A program made the position numbers and the translations under genes. A stretch of DNA of 46,203 bases from assembly GCA_021736575.1 (NCBI GenBank), contig JAIPFP010000017.1:1-46203 (forward strand), in the 5' to 3' direction. The stretch comes from Pirellula sp. Lineage in GTDB: Bacteria > Planctomycetota > Planctomycetia > Pirellulales > Pirellulaceae. The notes beneath the pieces were generated by a model, which was given only the letters and a program-made list of their open reading frames with translations, did not search any database and was not told the origin of the DNA. Positions 16,321-25,700 of the stretch are shown here, one piece after another; the stretch's first letter is position 1; every line of letters starts with the position of its first letter.

Positions 16321-17190
16321 ATGTCGACCATAGAAAAATCGCTTCGTGTGCTTATTGTCGACGACAATCGCGACGGAGCAGACGCACTTGGGTTGCTCGT
16401 AGAAGCATTGGGGAATCAGGTACATGTGACGTACGGTGGAATCCAAGCGCTCGATGTCGCATCCGCTTTCCAACCCGACTTGATGCTCATTGACCTAGTG
16501 ATGCCTGACATTGACGGTTGCGACCTGACGTCCCAGTTGCGTCGCATGCCAGCTTTCAAACAAATCAAGATCGTAGCCATTACCGGACTCAAGGACGAGA
16601 AACACCAAGTTTTGGCCATGAAGGCCGGATGCGATTTGGTTTTGACCAAGCCTGCTGCTTTGGATGACATCAAAGCCGTACTGGCCAATGTCGATCCCTC
16701 ATTATCTACAAGTATTCGCCCTCGAAAAAATTCCAAAGAACGATCGAGCCTATCGCCGGAGAAACGACTCCCAATTGACGAGGCCCGCAAGATTCGAAAC
16801 GACCGAAAATCGAAATCCTTAACTCAAACCGAAAGCGAAGCGGCAATCTGCGATGGAATCATCCGATTTCAAGAAGAGTATCTTGGTTGGCGATCGGACC
16901 AGGTGCAGATTCACTTCATCAAGGACATGCTGGTGGTTCGCATTCGGAGCGTTCTGACTTTGGCTGAGCGACAACTTGGCAAAACAGCCTCTCCAGAAAA
17001 GGGACGCGATCTGATCAAGCAAACACGTAAACAGTTGCTCGAATTAGCACGCCCGATGTTGGAATCCATTGTTTATGAAGCCATAGGTGTCAAAGTGCGA
17101 AGCATGCATCACGATATTAGTACTATTACTGGCGAGGAAGTGATTGTTTTTTCGCTCGAAGAAATTCCTCGTTTCGAGTTCGATCGGTGA
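16321..17190 (+). CDS. receiver domain fused to an MpsC (DUF2294) domain
   Basis: The product is 289 residues from the ATG at 16321; the frame is open back to 16234 but that part is AAC/TTC-rich intergenic sequence. The receiver (about 7-125) has D14/D15, phospho-site D58 (LIDLVMPDIDG), T88 (AITG) and K110. After a basic linker (RPRKNSKERSSLSPEKR), residues 171-280 match MpsC/DUF2294 (PF10057): IIRFQEEYLGW, VRSVLTLAERQLGKT-like segments, GRDLIKQTRKQLLELARPML and MHHDISTITGEEVIVFSL. MpsC is named for a sodium-translocating, membrane-potential-generating system, but its biochemistry is poorly known. A stand-alone MpsC lies at 28767-29132. Placement after two hybrid kinases suggests phosphorelay control of the MpsC part. 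Confidence 0.88.
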   Translation: MSTIEKSLRVLIVDDNRDGADALGLLVEALGNQVHVTYGGIQALDVASAFQPDLMLIDLVMPDIDGCDLTSQLRRMPAFKQIKIVAITGLKDEKHQVLAMKAGCDLVLTKPAALDDIKAVLANVDPSLSTSIRPRKNSKERSSLSPEKRLPIDEARKIRNDRKSKSLTQTESEAAICDGIIRFQEEYLGWRSDQVQIHFIKDMLVVRIRSVLTLAERQLGKTASPEKGRDLIKQTRKQLLELARPMLESIVYEAIGVKVRSMHHDISTITGEEVIVFSLEEIPRFEFDR

Positions 17191-17406
17191 TCGATCATCG
17201 ACCAATGCGACACACAGAATGCCAGCTCCTCGCTATTGTGGCATAGGCTTCCAGCCTGTGTTGAGTGCTCTTTCACAAGCTATTCACAATTCCAAGTCGT
17301 AGTGGTCCAAGAAATGCGTTAGCAAATCTACTCATCGAGCGAACTGTACTCAATCACGACGTCGCGCTCGAAGTTGCTACTTGGTTAAACGGAGAGTAAG
17401 AACATT
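17191..17406. other. intergenic region with a dispersed repeat
   Basis: This holds a 23-base repeat at 17238-17260 that recurs exactly at 19333-19355. No gene is seen. A good ribosome-binding site for the small gene at 17407 (GGAGAG) lies at its right end. Confidence 0.5.
17238..17260. repeat. dispersed repeat, copy 1 (core AGGCTTCCAGCCTGTG)
   Basis: This 23-base sequence is identical to 19333-19355. Its core AGGCTTCCAGCCT is a short hairpin related to the CAGGCTGxxAGCCTG palindromes at 37581-37643. Confidence 0.7.
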
Positions 17407-17526
17407 ATGAAGATTTCGAAAACATGGCTTGCCGCAGCAATGGCGATCACTTGTGCAGGTCCTTTAAGCGCTCAGAGTCCATCCTCAACACTGCCAAAGG
17501 ATTCGGCGACTCAGAATTTGCAGTAA
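17407..17526 (+). CDS. tiny secreted peptide (39 residues), possibly frameshifted at its end
   Basis: The ATG at 17407 has GGAGAG ten bases upstream. It encodes MKISKTWLAAAMAITCAGPL then SAQSPSSTLPKDSATQNLQ, a clear signal peptide with cleavage near LSA-QS and a short polar mature part. In another frame the DNA just after ACTCA reads EFAVNVDDPKK and stop (to about 17549). That looks like a natural C-terminus, so a small indel may have altered the last residues. The function is unknown. Confidence 0.6.
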   Translation: MKISKTWLAAAMAITCAGPLSAQSPSSTLPKDSATQNLQ

Positions 17527-17579
17527 ACGTCGATGACCCCAAAAAGTAAGATTAAGGCTTGCATCAGATTAAACAACCA

Positions 17580-19298
17580 ATGAAGAACTCGCTTGCACGT
17601 ATTTTCCTGGTTCGACACGGAGAAACAGAATGGTCCCTTTCTGGCCAACACACCGGACGGGCCGACATTTCGCTGACGACCCATGGCGAAATAGAGGCCC
17701 GTTGGTTGGGCGATCGGATTGGCGACATTTCATTTCAACATGTCTTAGTAAGCCCGCTCCAACGGGCGAAACAGACATGCTGTTTCGCGGGATTGGCTGA
17801 ACAAGCCGAGGAAGAGCCAGACTTGATCGAATGGGACAATGGCGATTACGAAGGTCGCACACACATTGAGATTGAAACGATGCGTCCTGGTTGGAATCTG
17901 TTTCGCGACGGATGCCCAAACGGCGAGTCTCCTCAGCAGATTTCCGACCGCGCAGATCAACTCATTTTGAAACTCCGCAAACTCGATGGCAATGTAGCCT
18001 TGTTCACACACGGACATTTTGGACGCGCGCTCGCAGTTCGATGGATAGGGCTGTCCGTGGAGTATGCGGAGCGTTTCCTGTTGGAAACTGCTTCTCTCAG
18101 CATCCTAAGTTACCAGCACAGCAACTTGGCTCAACCGGCGATTTCGCTTTGGAACTCCCGATCCTTTGAGGCCAATGCAACTCCAAACCGATCAAGCTGG
18201 GACGCAGCCACAACAGCGCGTGATACATCGAAGCGGAGAGCGATTGAACGCTGGGAGAATGAAGGAGGAGAACTAGATGCACGACACTCGCAAAAAGGAC
18301 TCAAAATGAACTCTGATACGCTAAATGCAAAAAGCACCCATTCCACACCGCTCGGTCTAACGATGCGTGCGATCGAATACAACGAGTACGGTGACGCCAG
18401 CGTTCTCCATGTTGCTGATCACCCGATCCCTCAATTGCTACCAGACCAGTTGTTCATCGAAGTGTTAGCTTCGAGTGTGAACCCAATCGATTATCGCTTT
18501 CGGCGTGGGGACATGATGGGCTTGATTCCGTTCGGCTTCCCGAGGATTCCCGGATACGATGTGGCGGGGATCGTGGTTGATACCAACACCGATTGTTCGT
18601 TTGCCAAGGGTGATCGCGTTATGGCGTTTCTCGATCATGCTCGGGGTGGTGCGTTGGCTGACTACGCAGTCTGCTCGGTCGCATCAGCAGCCAAGATCCC
18701 CGATTCGATGTCGATGGAAGTAGCTGCGGCCATTCCGTTAGCAGGAACGACTGCACTTCAGTCGCTTAGGGACCATGGGAAGATTAAAAGTGGACAATCC
18801 GTACTCATCAATGGAGCAAGCGGTGGTGTTGGGATGTTTGCTGTCCAGATAGCGAAGTCCTATGGTTGTCATGTCGACGCGATCGCGAGTGGTCCAAATC
18901 GCGAGTTCTGTCTGTCCCTTGGAGCGGACCACTTTTACGACTATGAAAAAGAAGACTTCACGAAGTCCGATGAACGTTGGGATATTATTTTTGATGTCTC
19001 TGGGAAAGCCCACTACATGGGATCGCGAGCCGTTCTGAAGGAAGGCGGACACTTTATTTCCACTGAGCCGAGCATCAAGGGACTATTGATGACAATCCTT
19101 ACGTGGCCGCTATCGAAGTCAGGGCAAATCATGCTGGCCGTTCCATCGGGCGACGATCTTCGCGAGCTTATCCGACTCTATGAAGCTGGCAAACTAAAAG
19201 TTACGATCGATAGCACGTTTCCCTTCGAACAAGCTGCCCAAGCCCACCGCCGAGTGGAATCGGGAGTCGATCACGGAAAAGTCGTGTTGGTCAACTAA
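17580..19298 (+). CDS. fusion of a histidine phosphatase and an MDR-type NAD(P)H oxidoreductase
   Basis: Started at the ATG at 17580 it gives 572 residues; a TTG at 17559 would add seven. Residues 1-200 form a phosphoglycerate-mutase-like phosphatase: FLVRHGETEWS with the catalytic His, LVSPLQRAKQT, and the second His in ALFTHGHFGRAL. Residues about 255-572 form a zinc-free medium-chain dehydrogenase/quinone reductase: RAIEYNEYGDASVLHVADHP, VNPIDYRFRRGD, GYDVAGIV and the nucleotide-binding NGASGGVGMFAVQIAKSYG. The linker (RRAIERWENEGGELDARHSQ) resembles an unrelated small protein. An internal ATG at 18306 has AAGGA at ideal distance, so the reductase may also be made alone. Substrates of both parts are unknown. 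Confidence 0.82.
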   Translation: MKNSLARIFLVRHGETEWSLSGQHTGRADISLTTHGEIEARWLGDRIGDISFQHVLVSPLQRAKQTCCFAGLAEQAEEEPDLIEWDNGDYEGRTHIEIETMRPGWNLFRDGCPNGESPQQISDRADQLILKLRKLDGNVALFTHGHFGRALAVRWIGLSVEYAERFLLETASLSILSYQHSNLAQPAISLWNSRSFEANATPNRSSWDAATTARDTSKRRAIERWENEGGELDARHSQKGLKMNSDTLNAKSTHSTPLGLTMRAIEYNEYGDASVLHVADHPIPQLLPDQLFIEVLASSVNPIDYRFRRGDMMGLIPFGFPRIPGYDVAGIVVDTNTDCSFAKGDRVMAFLDHARGGALADYAVCSVASAAKIPDSMSMEVAAAIPLAGTTALQSLRDHGKIKSGQSVLINGASGGVGMFAVQIAKSYGCHVDAIASGPNREFCLSLGADHFYDYEKEDFTKSDERWDIIFDVSGKAHYMGSRAVLKEGGHFISTEPSIKGLLMTILTWPLSKSGQIMLAVPSGDDLRELIRLYEAGKLKVTIDSTFPFEQAAQAHRRVESGVDHGKVVLVN

Positions 19299-19612
19299 CG
19301 CAAGTAGGCGTGCGGCAAGTAGGGTCGTGCAAGTGGCATAGGCTTCCAGCCTGTGAGTAACCTCGCCGCATGAGTTCGACGTTGTCAATGTTAGGGCAAT
19401 CCAACTCGAAGACAATGAGCAAAGCGATAACGTTTTAATAATGGTTTTTGGTAATGCGTGCTGCGCATTGCGCATTGCGCATTCCGCATTCGGGCTTTCG
19501 GACTTTCGGACGAAAGGGCAATTTCCTCCTGTTCTAGGTTCATGATGTCGCCCCTAGCTTTGGGAACAGTTAGGCCAACAATGCGATTGCTCCTTGCTTT
19601 TTCGCGTCCAGA
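19299..19612. other. intergenic region with repeats
   Basis: It holds the second exact copy of the 23-base dispersed repeat (19333-19355) and a short low-complexity run with three near-copies of GCGCATT (about 19460-19490) followed by GGGCTTTCGGACTTTCGGAC. No gene is seen. Confidence 0.5.
19333..19355. repeat. dispersed repeat, copy 2 (core AGGCTTCCAGCCTGTG)
   Basis: This copy is identical over 23 bases to 17238-17260. The two copies flank the small peptide and phosphatase/reductase genes, so that segment could be deleted or duplicated by recombination. Confidence 0.7.
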
Positions 19613-19621
19613 GCCTATTCT
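19594..19621 (+). promoter_or_regulatory. probable sigma-70 promoter of structured RNA B
   Basis: TTGCTT (19594-19599) and TATTCT (19616-19621) are separated by 16 bases. The discriminator reads GAGG, as in candidate RNA A (TATCCTGAG). This lies 166 bases before the glucan synthase start. Confidence 0.6.
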
Positions 19622-19627
19622 GAGGTC

Positions 19628-19747
19628 TGATACAAAACGGATCGGAAGACTAGACGAAGAGCAATTCGGCAAGACCGGATTGCTAGTCAGCAGGTAAGCC
19701 GGCGCGGCGGTGGGCCTTAGGGCACATCAGGCCACGTCGGCTTTTTT
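19628..19747 (+). ncRNA. candidate structured RNA B, leader of the cyclic glucan synthase gene
   Basis: About 120 bases lie between a good promoter and a terminator that ends 39 bases before the synthase start. A long helix is visible: GACTA (19648-19652) with TAGTC (19684-19688), continued by GCAAT (19661-19665) with ATTGC (19679-19683) and CGG/CCG around CAAGA. The 3' side runs TTGCTAGTCAGCAGGTAAGC into the terminator stem, parallel to RNA A. Its position directly in front of the synthase would suit an attenuator or riboswitch; an independent small RNA is the alternative. No known class was recognised. Confidence 0.55.
19696..19747 (+). terminator. Rho-independent terminator of RNA B
   Basis: AAGCCGGCG (19696-19704) pairs with CGTCGGCTT (19735-19743) with one G-U pair. 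Inside it lies a GTGG-GCCT/AGGC-CAC helix. Six T residues follow (19742-19747). Confidence 0.82.
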
Positions 19748-19786
19748 CGTTAAATAGTCGCTAAACCCAAGGGAACGTGCGCGGCA

Positions 19787-22700
19787 ATGGCTATGGCTGA
19801 AACACTAAGTTCAAACACCGATGATCGCAGTTGCGTGATTCCGCGCACGTCGAACGATTCTGCTAGTTTAGAACCACCATTCCGGGATGAGCTGCTAAGC
19901 GCGGACCAACTCGAACGGCACGCTCAGCATTTGGCAGCAACGCACGAACTAGCCTCAGGACGCGTCGCGGACAAACTCATCACTAGGTTGGCAGAAAACG
20001 AAAAGATCCTTCAATCAACCTATGACGAAGTTGCAGCAGCTGTCGTGAGGAACCGTAGGATCGCTCCGGCAGCGGAATGGTTGCTCGACAACTTTTACCT
20101 TTTAGAAGAGCAGATTCACTCGACTCGACGACTTTTGCCACGTTCGTACAGCCAAGAGCTACCGCAACTCACCAACGGATCAGCCGCAGAGTATCCTCGC
20201 GTCTATGGAATCGCTTTGGAGCTGATTTCTCACACGGATGGTCGTGTTGATGCACAAGCACTAGAAGGTTTCATTGCTGCTTACCAGTCTGTGGTGCCAC
20301 TGCAACTCGGCGAGCTTTGGGCGTTGCCATTGATGATCCGTTTAGCATTGATTGAAAACCTGAGGAGAGTTGCAGCAAGAATTGCAATCGCAAGACGGGA
20401 TCGAGATCTCGCTGCGGATTGGGCAGAACAGATGATTAGCACGGTTGAGAAGTGTCCGTCGGATTTGATACTGGTGCTTGCGGACATGGCTCGATCGAAC
20501 CCGACGCTATCAGGTGCCTTTTTAGCAGATTTGACGCGTTATTTGCAAGGACAAAATCCCAATTTTGCACTCGTGCACGGTTGGCTGGAGCATCGACTGA
20601 CCGACTCGGGCCACTCCACCGAACAGCTCGTTCTCGACGAAGGACAGCTTCAAGCGGCGGAACAAATTTCGGTAGGCAACAGTATCACCAGTTTGCGGTT
20701 TCTAAGCGTTCATGACTGGCCGAAATTTGTCGCGAAGCATAGTCTCGTCGAGCAAACACTCAATCGCGATCCATCAGGAGTCTACGAACTCATGGATTTC
20801 CAGACGCGAAATCGTTATCGACATGCCGTCGAAGCGATCGCAAAACGGTCCCATGTTTCTGAGTTCGACGTTGCCTTTCGGGCGATTCAACTCGCTGAAA
20901 ACGAACCTGCCAGCAAATTGAACTCACCCAAGCGACACGTTGGCTATTTTCTGATCGATCAGGGGCGACCAATTCTTGAGCGACTTGTTCAAATGCGTCT
21001 CACCGCGTCAGTCGTGATTGACAAACTGCGTCGGACGTTTCCATTATCGATCTATTTCGTTGCGGTTTTCGTCTTCGCTTGGTTAGGTATCGAGGGTCTA
21101 ATCCGGCTCGGCGACTGGTCTGCCAGCTCGATCGCACTTGGTTGCATTGTTTTCGTTCCCGTTGTTATGTGCGGGGTCCAATTTGCTTTAGGAATGGTCA
21201 ACTGGCTTGCAACCATCCTCGTGCGACCGAACGCTTTGCCGCGCATGGATTTTCGTGCCGGTATTCCAGAAGAACATCGCACCCTCGTTGTCGTTCCAAC
21301 GATGTTGACCCACGTTGATTCCATCGAACGCTTGTTGGAGGGTTTAGAAACCCGATTCCTAGCCAATCGCGATGCATCACTTCAGTTTGCATTGTTGACC
21401 GATTTCCAAGATGCCGATACAGAGACATTACCGAAAGACGCGGAAATGGTCGGACATGCTAAACGCGGCATCGAGCGGCTCAATCAAATGTACAGCCTGG
21501 CGGGACGCGACACTTTTTTTTTGCTGAACCGACATCGGAAATGGAACGAGTGTGAAGGGACTTGGATGGGTTTCGAGCGCAAGCGGGGTAAACTCGCAGA
21601 CCTCAACGCGACCTTACGCGGTGCGACAGATCGATTCTCGGATACGTCCGGTAATTTGAGTGACCTCACTCATATCAACTATGTGATTACGCTCGATACG
21701 GACACCCAACTCCCCCGCGACTCAGCCCGCAAGTTGGTTGAGTCCATGGCTCATCCGCTTAATCGTCCTCAGTTCGATACCAAGAGCGGCGTCGTGACGA
21801 CTGGATATTCCATCCTACAACCCCGTGTTGCTATCAGCATGGCTAGCTCACGCCGATCTTGGTTTGTTCGTCTAATCGGTTCCGATCCTAGCATTGATCC
21901 GTACACTCGGGTTGTCTCCGATGTTTATCAAGATCTTTTTGGCGAAGGCTCTTTTATTGGTAAGGGAATTTACGATGTGGATGCCTTTGAAAAGTGTTGC
22001 GGAAATTTCCCGGTCAACGCGATATTGAGCCACGATTTACTCGAGAGCTGTTTCTGTCGATCGGCATTGATTAGTGATGTGACATTGTACGAGGACCACC
22101 CATCCAGCTACGCGGCCGACGTGAGTCGACGTCATCGCTGGATTCGAGGTGATTGGCAAATCGCCGCTTGGCTATTACCTCGCGTTCGAGGCCACTCACA
22201 GCACATTGGCAATCCCATTTCCTCTCTGTCGAGGTGGAAGATCTTCGACAACCTTCGTCGCAGCCTAATGCCGATAGCGATGTTCACACTTTTGCTAGCC
22301 ACTTGGCTGATGGGGAGCCAAAGCATTGCTCTTGCCGCGACTTGGTTCGTGGTACTGGTCGTCGCGGCGCCCAGGATCATGTCGGCATTGATTGATTTCG
22401 CTTTCAAGCCAACGGACCTTTCGGTAGCAACGCACCTTCAATCGGCTTTGCAGGCGTTGGTTCGTCCAATCGCACAGTGCTTGTTTACGCTTATCTTCTT
22501 GCCGTACGACGTATGGATAAATGCGGACGCAGTCGTTCGGACGTTGGTCCGTGTGCATTGGACGAGAAGGCGATTGCTCGAATGGCGAACTTCGAGCGAT
22601 TCGGAACGGAGTGCAAGCTCAGATTTGGTTGGTTTCTGCCGAACCATGAGCGTCGCTCCCTTGACTGCGGCGCTCTCACTAGTAACCATCGCCGTCGTAA

Positions 22701-25700
22701 ATCCTCAGACGCTTGCGATTGCAAGTCCATTCTTAATCGTATGGGGTGCATCACCGGCTATCGCGTGGTGGTTGAGCCGCCTCATTCCGTTGCCAGTCGT
22801 CCGACTAAACGATCCTCAGCGTCAATTCCTCCGAAAAATGGCTCGGCGAACATGGCGTTATTTCGAGGTGTTTGTCACTGCCGAAGACAACTGGTTGCCA
22901 CCGGATAATGTGCACGTCAACCCAAGGGAAGTGATCGCTTCTCGAACCAGTCCCACCAATATTGGCATGGCACTCCTCGCGGATTTAGCTGCGTTTGATT
23001 TCGGATATTGTTCTGGTACTCGACTGATGAATCGAACGCATAAAACGTTCGGCACGCTCGCCAAGCTGGAAAGGCATCAAGGCCATTTCTTCAATTGGTA
23101 CGACACCAAGACTTTGGCACCTCTTTTGCCTCGCTACGTTTCAACCGTAGACAGCGGAAATCTTGCAGGCCATTTAAGGGTATTAGCAACCGGGTTCGAG
23201 CAAATGATCGATTCCTCGATCGTTCCGTCTCGCGTTTTTGATGGACTGCACGATACGCTAGGTGTACTGCTTCAAGAAATGGCGACAATCTCGCCCCGTA
23301 TCGGCGACGTAGCGACTCGATTGGTAGGAAGCGCAAGCCACCGCCGAATCGAAATGCAAATGGATTCGATTGCCAATCAAGGAGCGAACCTTCGATCCTC
23401 GTTTGATATTTTGTCCAGAATAAAAAACGAAATGTCCGAGTTAGCCATGACTCTGGCACCGAATACGGAATCCAGTTGGTGGTGCAATGCTGTCGCTCAA
23501 ACCTGCGAGGATCAACTTGCCGATTTGAGATCGATGGGGCTTTGGTCGACAATAGCAATGCCAGATGAACAAGCTCGGGGAGAGCAGACACAGGCCGGCC
23601 TAGATCTTTTCAAAGAACTGCAATCCGAGCTTGAACAGTTGGGTACAAATCCAACGCTTCGATCTGTCGCGTCTCTACCGGAGACTCTTTTCCCCATGAT
23701 TGATTCCCTGCGATCGCATGCCATGAAGGCCGGATCGATTGAGCCTGAAACGCTGGCCGAAACAAGTCAATGGAATGAATCGGGCAGTGTCGCAGGATTG
23801 AGTAGATCAGCTAACGCCTTGGGCTCAAATAGTACCTTTGCGCTTTGGTTGGATGCATTGCAAACTGCCATGGCCGAGTCAGCCAAGTATGCAGCCAGTC
23901 GTATTCGCGAGCTTGAACGATTGTGCGTGGAGTGTCGGGAACTTGCCGACATGGATTTCAGCTTCTTAGAAAGCAAGATGCGAGATCTATTCGCGATTGG
24001 GTTCAACGTAACCGACAACCAAGTCGATTCTGGCTGTTATGACTTGTTGGCTTCGGAAGCTCGGCTCGCAACTTATGTGCTCATCGCGCAAGGACAACTC
24101 GGGCAAGAGCACTGGTTTGCATTAGGGCGATTGCTGACGAGTACCGAGGGAGAGCCAGCCCTTCTAAGTTGGAGCGGCTCGATGTTCGAATACTTGATGC
24201 CCTTGCTGGTAATGCCAACTTACGATTACACTTTGCTCGATCAGACTTATCGCGCCGTGGTTGCTAGGCAAATCGAATACGGTCGACAGCGAGGAGTTCC
24301 CTGGGGCGTTTCCGAATCGGGTTACAATGCGTTCGATCTCAATCTGAACTACCAGTATCGTGCGTTTGGCGTTCCCGGCCTTGGCTTGAAACGGGGGCTT
24401 GCAGACGATCTGGTGATTGCACCGTACGCGTCGGCTTTAGCCTTGATGGTGTCCCCTAACCTCGCCTGTCGCAATCTTGAGCGTCTTGCACGCGAGGATC
24501 GTGCGGGCGGTTATGGGTTCTACGAAGCCATCGACTACACTGTTTCTCGACTACCACCTGGAACCAGCAGCGTTACGATTCGTCAGTACATGGCACATCA
24601 TGCAAGCATGAGTTTGCTCTCTTTTGCGTATGTTCTGTTGGACAAGCCGATGCAGCAGCGGTTCAATCTGGACCTCGCGTTTCGATCGAGTGAGCTGTTG
24701 CTCCAAGAACGAGTTCCGAGGAACACGGTGCCACTCTTTCCGCACGCGAACGAGGCGAATGCGACTCGGATCTCCGTTGCCGAAGAGGCTGGAACGATGC
24801 GTGTTCTGTCGGATCCGACGACCGCCGTCCCAGAGGTTCACTTATTGTCCAACGGCCAGTACCACGTTGCCATCACAAGCGCAGGTGGTGGTTACAGTCG
24901 ATGGAGAGGGATATCAGTCACGCGTTGGCGTGAAGATCCAACACGCGATTGCTGGGGCAACTTTTGCTACATCCGAGACCTTGAGAGCGGTACAGTATGG
25001 TCAACCTCCTGGCAACCAACAACGACGCTTGCCAAGAAGTACGAAGCCATATTTACCCAAGCGCGGGCTGAGTTTCGTCGCATTGATGAGCAAATCGAGA
25101 TGCATACCATGATCAGCGTTGCTTCCGAGGATGACTTAGAGGTGCGGAGAACCAGGCTCACGAACAGATCGGATCGCGCTCGTCGCATCGAGATTACCAG
25201 CTATGCCGAAGTGGTCTTAGCACCGCAACCACAGGACGAATCGCATCCCGCATTTAGCAATCTTTTTGTACAAACGGAATTGTTACCCCTGCAAAGCTCC
25301 ATCCTTTGCACACGTCGCCCTCGATCTGCGGAGGAAAAGCCACCTTGGATGGTCCATATGATGACTGCCACGGGTACGCAAGTGGAAGAAACGTCTTACG
25401 AGACCGACCGGATGCGATTCCTTGGCAGGGGCCAAACGACGGCTTCACCTCAATCGCTGAAGAGTCGAAGCCCACTCTCGAACAGTTCTGGGGCGACCCT
25501 CGATCCGATTGTGAGCATCCGCAAAGTCATTCTGCTCCAGCCCAACGAGACCGTGACCGTCGATGTCATCACGGGAGTGGGGGAATCTAGTGCAATCGCA
25601 AAGGCAATGATCGAGAAGTACCTCGACTCGAGCCTGGCGGATCGAGTTTTTGAGCTGGCTTGGACACGGGGGCTCATCATGCTACAGCAACTCAACGCGT

